NCBI RefSeq assembly: GCF_001640805.2
Contig: NC_066854.1
Span: forward strand, 10,349,775-10,413,774
Length of the DNA: 64,000 bases
From: Lates calcarifer
Taxonomy: Eukaryota > Chordata > Actinopteri > Centropomidae
Direction of reading: 5' to 3'
The position numbers were made by a program, and so were the translations under genes. This document shows positions 12,601-24,680 of the stretch, in pieces; within the stretch, counting starts at the first letter, position 1; every line of letters starts with the position of its first letter. The notes below the pieces were generated by a model that did not search any database, was not told the DNA's origin, and saw nothing but the letters and a program-made list of their open reading frames with translations.

Positions 12601-15089
12601 TTGTAAACCTCAAAACAACTCCTTATAAGATAGAAAGGCTTGGACCAATAAGTTAGCTGCTGCTCAGCATTACCACTCAGTCACGCTGATGCAAAAAAGC
12701 AAGTTACTGTCTTACACAAGAGGTGGTTAGAGGTGCTTTCTGTCTTTTACTTTGGCTGTTTTACAGATTACTGGCTATTAAATGCTGTGTTTGCAGAAAC
12801 AATGACTTGCTTAAATCTCACATTGCAGTAGTAGACTTAAAATTCTGTGTATCTTATTTAAAAGTAACCGTTGTACTGTCCTTGTGGCCCATGTGTCGGT
12901 ATTTCAGAGAGAGCTTCCTGGTTCCTGTGTGTCCGGAGACCTGTCCATTGGTCCAGTCCTTCCTCACAGGCTCTGACAGGTCGTTTCTTCTCCACGGACA
13001 TGCTCAGTTGAAGACAGGGATGCAGACTCAGGACAGACACCTCTTCCTGTTCAATGACATCCTGGTTATTGCCAAAGCCAAGTAAGCACAAGTGTCTATT
13101 TTGATGTGGAGCAGTTTAAGAGCATTTTGGCTGCTCCTTGTGTCCTTCACCAATGAATTAGGTTAATGCCTAGGTCTAAGGTTAAAATTTAGAGTGTGTG
13201 TGGTTGATGGTGCTGGTCCACGTTCCCAGGTCAGCCAACCACTTTAAGCAGAAAGCCCGGATATGCGTTTGTGAGATGTGGACGGCGGGCATGGATGAGG
13301 TGTGTGAGGGAAGCACGAACCCAGAGAGGAGCTTCGTCATGGGCTGGCCACCTGCAACTGTGTCGCTACATTTAGGTAACACACACACACACACACACAC
13401 TAATACCAGTCCAGTGTTGTTTATGTTGCTTATGTTGTTAGTGTTACAATTTATGTTGCTGTAAATCACAAAGATGCAGAAACACAAATAGGCACACACT
13501 TTGGAATGTGTAGAGTGTGTAAACACAGATGAATACCTGTGGGTCTTCACAAAAACAGACAAACTCAACATATCCAGCCTATCTGATGAGTATGATGCTT
13601 TGTATAATGTAATGCCATTTCAGTGCATTTGTTTGATACCAGAGTGTTCAGAAGGTCTTAACGTTGGACTGATTCTGGTGAGACATTTTAATGAGATTCC
13701 AAGTTAAAAGTCAAACCCAAACATCAGGTTTCTGTAAACGTTGTTCCTGTTCGCGCTTACGTCAGAGGCTGTAAAACGTGTTTTTTCAATAGTAATATGT
13801 TGGTGATGCTGTAAACTCGACCTTAAATGCCACACTAACAGAAAACAGACCGGATGAGGTGTAAGCACTTGTATGAAGGCCTGGGTTAAAATCAGACTAA
13901 GGGCAGGAAAAATGTCAGAAAACTATTTCCACAGTAAAATAAATCAAACTGTGCTTGTACAGCTCCTCAGGTAATGAGCAGATTGTGTGTTGCAAAGTAT
14001 GACTGTGTTCACATTTTTATTTAAAATTACAGAGGCAGAACTATATTTAAAGGTGCTATATGTACATTTTTGCTATTGCTACTGCTACTATTGCTATAGT
14101 AAAGGAAGTGCAGCTGAAAGGGATTTGGACAGTGGAAGAGAAGATCCCATGTTTTTTATATCACACACTGAGTCTAATTACTTCATTATAAGTACATTTG
14201 CTCCATATGTACACTGAAAGAGTTCATTTTTCACTGTAATTGTTCCCTAACTCTTACTGACCCTGAGATGTCTTCCTGATTCTAAGGTTTGCCAACTCTT
14301 ACATTAGAATCATGTAAAAATTCATTCCAACTCTCAGCTGAGGCTAATACGAGGCCTCCTCAGCCTGAAATGACAGTTTTTAGTATAAAATTGCCTCTTT
14401 GTTTTACTATTTCTCCACTGCAGATTTTTTTTACTGAATAAACTAACTTTGCAAGATACACATTAGACTGCTACAGCCTGTGGATTTTGGCTCCCAGTAC
14501 TACTTCCACTGGATTGCTTTAGTCAGGGATTTCAGGGTGTCAAGAAGACAAAACAGTTCCAGTTATTAAAAACTGTGTCAATATATGCATTTGCATGTTA
14601 GTATTGTTTAAACATTATGATCCATTTCTACATTACAGGTCTGAACGATTGTCTGCTAACTCTTGTCTCCTTACTCAGTGGTCAGAGTAAGAAGCTTTGT
14701 AGCTCCAAAGTTTTTAGTGCAATTCCTAGGAGGAATTCTGTGACACTTGAGAAATACAGGTCAAGGCCATGTTATTAAAATCTGCAGGCACATTCAGCAG
14801 TTATCTACTCTGCTCAACCTGAAGCTAAAATCTGTCACAACCCTTTAAAACCCCATTAAAATATGTTAATACCCAATGATACCCATTATAAACTGCTAAA
14901 AGTAAATGAAAGTCTATTAGCAGTTTCTGTGCTGAGAGAATAGTTTTATTATGACACACACACACACACGTACATGCAGCTGAACCCACACGTGATTCTT
15001 GTTTATGTTTCCCTCAGCTCAGCAGAACAGAAGGAGAAATGGCTCTCCCTCCTCAAAAGGTAAACTCTGCCTTCACACATCAACATGAA

Positions 15090-15150
<61 letters not shown>

Positions 15151-17056
15151 TCAGGGAAATCTCACAACTCAGTGTTTCCTCTTTGCTCTCTCTGCAGTCG
15201 GATAAAAGAAGAGAAGGAGAGGGAGGAACCTAAAACCATCCCTCTGAGAGTGTATGGGAAGGGAATCAATACTTTTGCTGTTGTAAGTTTTACCACTATG
15301 AAGATTTTATATACAAACACCTTTAGTCCACTTAAGCTCTGTCACTTTTCCTAAAGATTAAGTGTGGAGTGTGTATTTGCAGTGGTGGCTTTCTCTTCCT
15401 GACAGTGTATAGTATATGATGTCCTGTTGATCCTGTACGTGTGTGTGTGTACTGTCTCCCCTCACTAGACCAAGACGCTCCCTGTCAGCAACTCAAGATT
15501 CCACCAATGAGGTGATCCGACTGGCTCTGCAGCAGTTTAGCATCATAGTAAGTAATAAAGAAAATCTGGGAGAATCAATTAACAGATTAATTTAAAAAAA
15601 TTAACAATGACTGACAAATAAAAAGATATTAGCTGCAACTAGTTGTGACTTTTCTTCCCAACCAGCCCAAACATTAACTTTTGTTAACGTTTGTTAATGT
15701 TTTCACAGAGGCCTTGTAGTCTTAGCTTAGTTGCACAAGTTACACGTGGTGTAAAGAAGCAGCATGTGAAAACTAGAAGTGAATACTATTCTTTGTCACA
15801 TCTCAGCATCCTAAACTGTTTCCCTCTGCTCAGCCTGATGTGGTTTTCAAGACATCTCGTCCTCTAATGGTGATTTTCTGTGTGTGTGTTTTTGCTCAGG
15901 GAAATGTGAAAGACTACCAGCTGTGGGTCATCTCCAAGAGGGACAACGCCCCCTATCCTCTAATAGGTCAGTGAGTGAGGTCTGGGTCTAGTTTGACAAA
16001 ATAGAATCAGATCCTGTTGTAGCTCATGTATCAGATTTTGTTTCCTGAACAAGCTGTGGTTCTATTTCTTCACCTCAACACACACACACACCCCTGTGTC
16101 GCTCTGTCTCGTGGGCATAAACCTCTTAGCACAGATGTTTTTTTGGACATACTAGTACCATTCACTCCCAGAAAAGAGAGTGTTTTGTGTGATCTAGCTC
16201 CCAGCAACAAGGGGTCGACTTGCCACTCTGATAAACGATGGGACGATATGGTGTTGTTGTTGTTAAATAGCAACTAAATCAAGCCTCCGGGGATTGATAC
16301 TATCTTCTCTTCTCTGTCTCAGGTCATGAGTTTCCCTTCAGTATTCAGATGAGCCATGTGAGACACACAGCGTCTCAGGGAAGCGGCGCTGGAGGCAGGG
16401 ACGCTGCTGCTGCTGCACCACCTGCAGACAGACAGAAGGCCATGCAGGTGGAGCAGCTGCAGGTGTACAAGCAGTGCCAGTTCATCATGAAGCCCCGACC
16501 CGCTGAGCCGCTGCAGCAGCACGAATCTGCAGGTGAGACCCACCGCTGAGTCATTTTGTACTTTGTAACGGTGCATTTGACTGGTTATTCTAATGCATTC
16601 TGGGATACTGTGATGTTTTTTTCAGATTTGTCTCAGAAGCCGTTTAAAAGGAGGCGTTCCCTCATCACCTGGGCCTTCTGGCGAGGCTCCTCCTCTCACC
16701 TGAATGAGCTGTCCTTCGCCGGTGCGGCCCGCGGCTGCCTGTTCAGCCAGCCGCTCAGCTCCGTCTGCGTAGAGGACGCTCTGCCAAAGCCGGTCATGGT
16801 GAGCAGATACACACTGACACAGCAGTGACCTCAACTCCACCTACACAACACCATCCCTCACCTTCTCTGTCCTCTGTCGCCAGGACATGTTGGCGTTTCT
16901 GTACCACGAAGGGTCATGGACACGGGGGATCTTCCGCCGGCCGGCGGGAGCTCGAGCCGTCAGGGAGCTGCGGGACTCTCTGGATGCCGGGGAGTTTCAA
17001 CTTCCTCTAACGCGCGACCACGTCTTTGTCATAGCCGGAGTCTTTAAGGTAGGAGG

Positions 17057-17088
<32 letters not shown>

Positions 17089-20000
17089 ATTTTAGTTGCA
17101 AATGCCAGTGTGTGTTATGTTTGAGTACATATGTGACTGCGCGTGTTACCTTATTGACCCACATCTGTAAGCACAAAATTAATCTGCTTCCATCCTACTC
17201 AGCCTCAGTGTGACATGCTCTGCTGCTACATTAACAGGACAAGCTGTTCACAGCAGAGCAGCCTAGATTGGCTTATTAATGTAATCTGGATTATAATCTC
17301 TTATTATCTGGGGGGGATAACACAGAGCTCCTGTGAATGAGTACACGGCAGCAGAAACGATTTCTCATCTGTACTAATGATGTACATGTTTTACTTCAGT
17401 CAGTTTTAATGGCAAGTGAACATTTATACAGAGTAATAAAAGTCTCTTACATCAGTTGACTGGACATAAACCTTTTGGTTTGAAGCAGAGCAGTCAGCAG
17501 TGGTTGGCAGGATAGTTTTTATTCTGAATGATACGACAGAAACAATCAGTCGTGACTTGCTGCTGTGTGTGTTTTCAGGATTTCCTGCGCAGCATCCCTG
17601 GCAGCCTGCTGTGTTGTGAACTGCATGAAGAATGGATGGATGTTCTTGAGGAAGAGGAGGAGGAGGACGAGCAGGTGCAGGACATACAGAGGTAACATAC
17701 ACATCATCTGTGCCATTAGTATCGTTTGATGAGATTTCTTACGCTATTTTCTTAACTACTGAAAGGCTTCCCAGAATTCATTGCTCTCCTTTACCCCTGA
17801 CCTGTCTTCCTGTAGGATGATCTGTCGCCTGCCCAAAGGAAACGCCCTGCTGCTACGCTACCTGCTGGCCATGCTGCACGGTATCCAGGGAAACGAACAC
17901 GAGAACCAAATGACCAGTTTCAACTTATCAGTGTGCATTGCTCCCAGCATGCTTTGGCCGCCCGGAGCGCCTCGTAGCCCTGAGGTGGAGGGAGAAGGAA
18001 CTAAGAAGGTAAGACGTGGTGCCTGGTGCAGCTGGATTCCAGTGGTGAGAAGTTTTCACAAGGCCAGCAAAGATTTTGGGTTGAATATCAGTAATACACT
18101 GTGGAATTTGACCCAGACCCACAACACAATCAAATAAATCTGTCTAAGCCATCTCACAGCTTAGTCAGAAAGAGAGTTGTCATCCCAAGAAACAATAGTG
18201 ACGCAAACTCACTTCACCTCCTGAACCTGCCATCTCTGCTGGCCTGAGATCAGGACTCTAACCCTAACCCTTAAAATGAATTGTTAGAAAAAGACACACA
18301 GTGAGCTTCCTAACCTGTAAACTGAATGTTATTTTTAGGATCATTGTGCTTGTTAATTCCTGTTAATCAGTGCATTGTGTCACCTCTAAACTACATCAAG
18401 CTTTTCTCATAGGAATGTCTCAATCAGCTTTGTAGAAAAGGCTGAAAGGTCTAATTATAGAAGTTTGACTTTTTGAAATGTGGATGGGAATGTAGCAAAC
18501 TCCAGACATGCTGTCCTGAAAGAGTTTGTTCACTCAGTCTGAAGCATTGTAACAAGTAGCTGATCAGAAATGATGCGCTGTGAATGTTGGAAGCAGAGAT
18601 GGGAAATTAGACATAAAGATTAACAAGCCTTGAAAAGTTGTAGATGTTGAGAAACGCTAACAGTTGTTACACTGTCATCAGTCTTTCTCTTATCTTCTCG
18701 TCTGCTGCAGGTTTGTGAGCTGGTGAAGTTTATGATCGAACACTGTCAGCAGATTCTAGGGGAGGATCCATCCTCTCTGTTTGGAGGGCCGCCAACAAGA
18801 CTCAACACTGACGAGACGGGATCAGGTACAGAAACAATGGAAACGTGACAGTGTGATATCTCTGGTTAACACTGGGCATAGCTACAGTGTTATTCATTGA
18901 CTTTGATAACCATTATTATAATATCACTGAACTGTAATGCTGTGTTAGAGCAGACTGTAACACCAAGTAATAATTACTTTTCTTATGTTATGGAAATGAA
19001 TGAAACACGAAAACGTAGCAGTATGGATTAAGAATCTATTCCTTTTATGTAAAGCGTGTTATTTGTAAAAAGTGAAGAAAAGGGTTAGGGTTAGCTATGA
19101 TGGCTAAAACTTCAAACCCTAACCTTTAAAATTTTGTTTGGCATAAACAAGAAACAACTACACAAGTGACAAATGAATGGATTAGAACTTGGATGTCATT
19201 TTATTTCATGGTTTCTTTAAACCATCTTTATCTCTGAAAAGCCAAAGATTGTAGAAAATTCTCTACACTGTATTTACTGGCCGTCTTCTCTCCTCAGACT
19301 CGTGGATGTACCCTCTGACCGACTCTTCCTACGACAGTCTGGAGAACGAGTTGGACAACAGCAGTGGTGGATCACCAAGCCTCTGCAGCAGAAAGCAACT
19401 ACAGTCCAAACCACTGCAGGGCAGCCTGGACTCCATCCTCACATTTAGCGACTACGACCAAGACACAGACCCTGATGTACACCACACCCAGACTGACGGG
19501 CTGCATGGTCTGAGGTCACGGCCACTTGTGAGAACCAGAGGCAGGAGACAGAACCCAGACTTCACCAGGCCCAGCCAGGACACACCAACTGTGGACACCT
19601 CCTCCACCCTGGACTCCCTGTCCTTGGAGGGTCGACACAGACCGAGGCGGCGCTCGGAGCCGGCTATAGCGTATGTGACCAAGTTTCAGCCATGTGTTTC
19701 AGGGGGCGCTGATGGTGAGGATGGTGAGGAAGAGCTTTCCAGGAAGCCTGGCAGCCACACACTCCTTCACACACACTCCAGAGGTCAGGTCAAGAGAGGT
19801 GGAGGCGAGTCTGGGTTAAACCTGCGTGGTGAGAGGTCAGCAGCTCTGGAAGCCAGCTCCTCCAGCCTTTCCTCTACCCCCACCTCCCCTGCACCAACAT
19901 GCTCCTCCCTGGACTCCCTGGACTCCCCCAGCAGTGACCACACCAGGGCGATCAGGCGGGGGCTTCACCCAACCAAGACACACCTGCCGTCTGGATCACT

Positions 20001-21149
20001 TTCCACCTCTGTCCCATCTACACCCTTCACCATCACCTCTGCTCTGACTTCCAGTGGATCTTCAGAGCTGGGGACTAGTCCAAAAGACTCCCCACCAAAA
20101 GAACCACTCAACTGGGGGACTTTAAAAGCCTGCAGGGGCCTCCACCCAAACTCATGGCTGAGGAAAGACCGGAGACTGTCACTAACCCAACAAGACAACT
20201 TGGACAAAGAAGAAGAGGACAAGACTGGGGTGAGTAAAACAGTAACTTAATCTTAATCAATTAAAACTGATGTAGGGTTGAATTATTTGAATTGCACAAT
20301 CAGAGCTGAAGCTATTGATTGATCAATTAGTCATGACACTGTATTTATGTCCACAAACAGGGAGGACCCACTGAAAAGCTGCTCACACTTGGGAAAGCTG
20401 GAGGAGGAGGAAAACTCATCTCCAGCAGCCAACAAAAGCCCAAAGTGTCCAGAGCCACTAAAGATTCAGGAGGAGGGGGCCACGCGAAGGGAAGGCCTGG
20501 CCACGAGCCCCAAAAGCCCCAGCGTCTTAAACAGGACTCATCCAGCCCCCCCTCTCACCACCGCTCTACAGGGAGCCTCCAGCTGCCCAAATCCTCCTGG
20601 GTTCATTCCCCAGACTCCCCGCCAAAGGCCAGCCCGCCCAGCGACAGCCACGCCAGTCCTACAGCTGACGTCACCAACCAGAGGCGAGCAGCAGAGAGCG
20701 AGGCGAACGAGCTGAAGCAGCCGTCACCGTCTCTGTTTTACAAGCAGAGTGCACCAGCTCTGTCCCTGTTCAAACGACACAAGTCTCACTCTGTAGAGGA
20801 GGAGCGTAACACCAGGCTCTATCAGCGCCGGGGGTCAGAGCCTGGACGGCAGCTCGTGGACCGAGCGTCCACCCTCACCCGGGCGAGGCTGCCCAGCGAC
20901 CCGGGACTGAAGGTGTCCGAGGTGGATTCAAAGGGAGAGACAGCGGAGGCCCGTTTCTGCCTCTCCCCCTACGCCACCAAAGCAGTGAGGGACTACTTCT
21001 CCTCACACCCACGCAGTAACCCCCAGAGCAGCCAGCAGGTGGCGCTCGCTCTGGTGGAGAGTCACAGGGAGTGGCTGAAGAGATGCAGCGATCCCTCAGC
21101 TGAGCCAGATTTTGACCAACTTCTGTTTGCAGAGGAATCCTACGTCTGA
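6679..21149 (+). CDS. arhgap20: Rho GTPase-activating protein 20, 16 coding exons
   Basis: This protein stimulates GTP hydrolysis by Rho-family GTPases and can be linked to Rap signalling through its Ras-association domain. Coding exons: 6679-6750, 10814-10899, 12908-13081, 13230-13375, 15023-15059, 15198-15282, 15469-15547, 15900-15966, 16323-16532, 16626-16798, 16884-17048, 17579-17691, 17816-18008, 18711-18825, 19298-20229 and 20361-21149. All junctions keep phase except exon 7, which carries one extra base. Corrected length is about 1144 aa, close to the mammalian protein (about 1190). The start fits the family opening (MDNMSPQQ, compare MSPQQ) and is followed by RRQSAPSLVITKAL. PH lies at about 70-175 (HLFLFNDILVIAKAK), RA at about 185-270, and RhoGAP at about 375-545. 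The putative arginine finger is R394 in GIFR. The tail has the family motif DSSYDSLENEL and ends FAEESYV. It is convergent with fdx1. Confidence 0.95.
7790..8020 (+). repeat. Degenerate MITE-like repeat with AATCGATTAATC-type ends
   Basis: The segment starts with GAGCTGAAACCATTAA, continues with several ATTGATTAATC-like words, and ends TAATGAAAATAACCATTAGC. It resembles a very common percomorph repeat, known to me from memory, and the better preserved copies at 45547-45840 and 51557-51776. Confidence 0.5.
9120..9600. repeat. Diverged dispersed fish repeat(s)
   Basis: The stretch combines ATGGATTGCTATAAATTCATG, GATGAATTGTAGTGATTGGTGATCCCCTGA and a run of GCTAACATGCTGA / GCTAGCATG words. I recognise these from non-coding repeats frequent in percomorph fish. 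No transposase frame is present. The assignment rests on memory of the pattern. Confidence 0.4.
10117..10160. repeat. Short dispersed-repeat tail
   Basis: The string TTTAATGATCCTCACGGGGC resembles the TTTATTGATCCC-GGGG end shared by many fish retroelement fragments. It is too short to classify. Confidence 0.25.
10900..12907 (+). other. arhgap20 intron 2, no gene seen
   Basis: This 2.0 kb intron separates the exon ending KTLS from the exon starting at the PH domain. A GCTAAGCTAAGCTAACTGGCTGC segment near 12098-12124 resembles a common fish repeat. Short frames on both strands have no coding character. Confidence 0.6.
13376..15022 (+). other. arhgap20 intron 4, no gene seen
   Basis: The intron starts with a CA microsatellite (13380-13400), four bases after the donor. 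It ends at the acceptor that yields AEQKEKWLSLLK. A TTTAAAGGTGCTATATGTA segment near 14047 resembles the edge of a fish repeat. No exon was recognised. Confidence 0.6.
15093..15150 (+). repeat. Compound microsatellite (TG)n(AG)n
   Basis: About 23 TG units are followed by about six AG units in arhgap20 intron 5, between the 37-base exon 5 and exon 6. Confidence 0.95.
15469..15547 (+). other. arhgap20: arhgap20 exon 7 (Ras-association domain) with one extra base
   Basis: The exon reads TKTLPVSNS and then shifts frame. Its second half, read one base later, gives the expected NEVIRLALQQFSII. The exon is 79 bases, while its neighbours (exon 6 ends in phase 0, exon 8 starts in phase 0) require 78. 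Removing one A of the pair at 15495-15496 restores the frame exactly. As written, translation stops at a TGA about 15508. The same kind of one-base indel fills the duplicate at 1-4375, so an assembly error is more likely than a true null allele. Confidence 0.85.
17059..17087 (+). repeat. (GT)14 microsatellite just inside arhgap20 intron 11
   Basis: The repeat begins about ten bases after the donor of the arginine-finger exon (exon end 17048). Confidence 0.95.
18009..18710 (+). other. arhgap20 intron 13, containing the left edge of the duplicated segment
   Basis: Sequence from 18204 onwards is repeated at position 1. A CTAACCCTAACCCTT motif lies at 18258-18272. No exon is seen. Confidence 0.7.
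18826..19297 (+). other. arhgap20 intron 14, no gene seen
   Basis: This AT-rich 472-base intron includes a GGGTTAGGGTTAG motif near 19082. It is copied at 623-1093 with a single one-base difference in length. Confidence 0.75.
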
Positions 21150-23196
21150 TCTGTACTGTAACCTGGAGCGACATTAGATCAGGTAAAAGCACAACACAAG
21201 TCACTCAACTGCCATGTCATAATGACAAAATGGACGCTAGAAATACAAATACAATACATCTCTGCTGTTTCAAACTAAAGAATTTAAATATTGCAGCTTT
21301 GAAAATGTTGATGTTTCATTACAATCCAGAGTTAACAGGTACACAAACCCTGAGAGGCAAATGAGAAAAAAAATTCTGTTGATTAAGTCTGATCTAAAGT
21401 ATTTTTCCTCCTGTGTTTAAGGGTTAGGGTTAGGTTACTTAAAACTTAAGTGTTAAGTTAATTTTGAATGTCTCCAAGCACACTTTACACAAGCTGCATA
21501 TAATCTTACATAACTTGCTAACACACAAAATTTTACAAAATCATATATTACAAAAAATCCTGGCAAAAACTTTTTCCACCTGTTCTTACATCATAAACAG
21601 AAGAAGCAACTATTTATTTCAGACTTACAAATGGATCACCAGAACTTTTTCCCACTTGCCCTCAGGGCTTCCATAGTACACAGCAATTATACTCACTACC
21701 TTAAAATAACTTTGGATTGTGTCTTGATATTTGAAGTAGCACCTGAGTCTATAACTAGTTTCACACAAGACTTGGTAAGTTTTTAAAAATACATTTCAAA
21801 CAAACAAATGAAGCTTATTCCATTGAAGGAATGTGATTTTTGCTTGAATGTCCTCAAGGCTGGATTTACACCTGCAGAAAGAATCTGTGTAAAGATGTTT
21901 ATCACAGTCTAAACAGATGGATTGATTTGATATCAAACACGTTTTGTTTAAGGAACGTCACTTGTGTGTTTTTTTTAATTATATCAGGCCAAAGTTTAAA
22001 CCTGCCAATTGAAAAACTACCTGCTGTTGCCTTCTTTAATCACAAAGAAAGTAGCTGAATTGGCCATTAGCTAACTTAAGCAAAAAACAGGATTTTTCCC
22101 AAGGTTTAACAAACACTATCTCCTATGAAGCATGTTCATACACAATTCGTTTACATATTCTGTGGGACACAAATTGGGATGGTTAAGGCTTGTGCTCAGC
22201 GCTAACACTGATTATTATGACTTTTACCAAATATGGTCATCATACAGCTTGTGAACATTGGCAGTAACTTAAAATGTTATTGCATATGAACATAACTAAT
22301 AGGAGGCATTGTTGGGTATAATTAGAATTTTTTCAGTCACTGTTAGTGTAAATGCAGCCTGGGTACACACTGTGACCGTGCATAGAACTGCTCTTTGCTT
22401 TCACTTTTTCAAAGTCAGTGCATATTTTGAGCGGCATAACTAAAGCACAGCTTATATAATAAGAATCAGCAACACGTTCCGAATTTACACAAGTTGACTT
22501 TTGTAGATTAAGTTTGTGAGATTATTCACTATTTACAATTTTCATAGACATTCTTTAAAACTGCTTTTTGTGACGTCTGTGCTGCTTTTTGCCAACTGTA
22601 GTGTTAACTGAGGTCAACAGTTCAACATTATTAATCTGACTTATCTAGATGCCACTGATGAAGTTTGCTGCTGCGGTGAGTCTTTGCTCTTTAAACATGT
22701 GGTCATAAATGCACAATATTTTTTAGGTAGGATCTTTGTTTCCTATCTGTTGCCAACAATGTGGTTTTCACAAAGCCTGTATTGATTAGAACTGATCACA
22801 TGCATCTTGTCCCACTGTTTCTATGATGTAAATATGATGGGTACATCCATGTTTTACAAGCTTTACATTTTATGCAGCTCAAAACTTTGTTTAAATAGGC
22901 CATGAGATTGTTGCTTTCTTATATTGTCAAAGCCTCTTTACCATGTACATCTATTCTTACACTGTACGTTAATAAGCCCAAAACTCTGCTTTTGCAAATA
23001 AAAAGAGCTACAAGCAAAAACCGGATTTAAATGAGATGAAATTATTGGTTTACGTTTGTTGTTCTTGGTCGGGGAGAATAAGGGTTTAACAGGACAATCT
23101 TAAGATTTATAGATCTGGGAGGGGGGGGGGGGTTACATATTTTGTAAAATAACATATATGTTGGGGGGTGGAGGGAATATGAGGGGGGGGTCCCGG
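21150..23196 (+). other. 3' flank between convergent arhgap20 and fdx1
   Basis: No coding exon was recognised in these 2 kb. The segment up to 22591 is also present in the duplicate. It must hold the 3' UTRs of both convergent genes. G-runs at 23117-23132 and 23182-23190 read as C-runs in the fdx1 3' UTR direction. Confidence 0.6.
22997..23002 (+). terminator. Candidate AATAAA polyadenylation signal for arhgap20
   Basis: A canonical AATAAA lies about 1.85 kb after the arhgap20 stop codon and about 200 bases before the fdx1 stop on the other strand. Other signals may be used; no transcript evidence is available here. Confidence 0.35.
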
Positions 23197-24031
23197 TTAA
23201 GCAGATTCGTCTTTGCTCTGCCGGATGTCGGCTACACTCTCTGGAACCCTGGCCACCATGCCCTCCAGGCTCTTTGTCAGACAGATCTGGCAGCCAAGAC
23301 GAGATCTGAGGGGGAGAAAATGAGGAGCACGTGTTACACAAGTGCCTACATTGCCTATCTGTCAGTTCTCCTATTAATGCTAAAACTCCTACGCTAGTTT
23401 ATAAAGAACTACTTGCTCTTGTATCAGTCTACTCATCTAAGTCACTTTTAATATATGAGCCAGAAAGGCTCCTATTATTTCAATTTACAATCAAGTGATT
23501 GCATCAATCCAAGTATAAACAGCCTGTTTTTGTATTTTTAAAGTATAGTTATTTCATTTTATTGTGTATTTAAACACAGGTATATAACTATTTACAGGTA
23601 TATAACTATTTACGTGTCAGTCAGGCCGTAGGCTAAGTCTAGCATGTCCATCTCCTCGTCTGTGACCGGCCCCAGCTTCTTGTAGACGTCCTCATCAAAG
23701 ATCAGATGGCATGTGGAGCACGCCAGTGTTCCCTCACACGCTCCTGTAACACACACACTTTCATAACTTTATCTGATGGATGACATCCGGCTCAGTTACA
23801 CACAGACAGGGTAAGACATGTTTTATCACACCAGGGAAAGGCTCTGACGCCAAGAAGCAGGAAAAGAAAAAGGTGATGAAAGAAGAGAATGAGCACGCTT
23901 ACGTACCAAAGCCGTCAAAGTCGAGGTCTTCGTTAATGACAATATCTAGCAGTGAGTCTCCAGGTGATCCCTTCACTGTGATCTTCTCCCCGTCTCTGTT
24001 GATGAAGTGGACTGTCACCTTATTGTCTGAC
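23197..24031 (-). CDS. fdx1: Mitochondrial ferredoxin 1 (adrenodoxin), 5' part missing
   Basis: This protein carries electrons from ferredoxin reductase to mitochondrial P450s and also serves in mitochondrial sulphur-cofactor pathways. Three minus-strand exons join in phase: 24031-23907, 23743-23614 and 23305-23197 (stop TAA). They give the mature fold: [17 protein letters not shown], then [19 protein letters not shown], then [15 protein letters not shown], then the acidic helix [15 protein letters not shown], then SRLGCQICL. The four [2Fe-2S] cysteine ligands are present (CX5CX2C and the cysteine of LGCQ), as are the acidic residues that dock redox partners. About 121 codons are seen, against about 180 for a full precursor. 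The exon for the N-terminal targeting peptide was not found. NLR debris lies directly upstream, so the gene may be 5'-truncated or may have a distant first exon. A teleost paralogue (fdx1b) cannot be excluded. Confidence 0.93.
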
Positions 24032-24559
24032 CTGAGACACACAAACAAGAAGACAGACTTTTTACCACATATTTATTAAACTGAGATATGTGCAGTTATA
24101 CATACTCAATGGGTCTTGGTCATTTCAGATCATTTTCTGCACAGGAACTGGTCCTTTAGAACCTTACAGCCCTGACTGTTTCCATGATGTTTCACTGCCC
24201 TCTAGTGGTCAGAGCTGATCACTACACTGTATATTTTTTCTACATTAAAAATACAGAACTGCAACAACTTGTTGATAAATATTCTATTCTCATTATATAT
24301 AAACCACTTTCAAATATTTGGTGGCTTGGTCTGTTTCTCCAACAAAACAGGAAATGTGAAAATATCCATCAACTTTGGCTCAAGGCAACTGTGATGATAA
24401 TTAAATGGTACTGAACTAAAACGGTGACAAAAAGGTCGAGGAGGTGACTCTAGCAGAGCTTAAGGAGCAGGGACAGGAACAGGGTCTGAAATGAGGGAAG
24501 GATGAATGCAACCAAATACGGACTAGTCCTTTAAGAAAACCTGCTCTAAAGAGCACAAG
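24032..24559. other. fdx1 5' side, no exon recognised
   Basis: The stretch upstream of fdx1 exon 2 was searched on the minus strand for a start codon followed by a targeting peptide and a donor. None was convincing. The sequence is AT-rich with short frames only. Confidence 0.5.
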
Positions 24560-24680
24560 CTCTGACACTGAGGCGACAGTTCGCCTTCCAACAGGACAAT
24601 GACCTGAAACATACAGCCAAGAAAATGCTGAAGTGCCTACAGGATGCTGACTGCCCTTGAGTGACCCAGACAAAGCACAC
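24560..24680 (+). mobile_element. Tc1/mariner-like transposase relic
   Basis: The segment reads FQQDNDLKHTAKK, close to the QQDNDPKHT catalytic-region motif of Tc1-like transposases. It is followed by CCCTTGAGTGACCCAGA, which matches the LEWP-type stretch in degraded form. The frame ends at a TGA inside this block and neither end of an element is seen. It is a dead fragment. Confidence 0.6.

Larger units (their letters stand above)
16884..18825 (+). other. arhgap20: Exons 11-14, core of the RhoGAP domain
   Basis: Four phase-compatible exons encode most of the GAP fold. Exon 11 (16884-17048) carries TRGIFRRPAG, with the arginine that inserts into the GTPase active site in this family. Exon 12 (17579-17691) holds an acidic run (VLEEEEEEDEQ). 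Exon 13 (17816-18008) carries NALLLRYLLAMLHGI and NQMTSFNLSVCIAPSMLW, the conserved helices with the stabilising asparagine. Exon 14 (18711-18825) carries VCELVKFMIEHCQQILG, the closing helix. All key residues visible are intact. Confidence 0.85.

Noticed and set aside
1..21149. A genuine tandem pair of arhgap20 genes
   Set aside because: The left copy has only the last three exons, differs by indels without substitutions, and ends at a gap.
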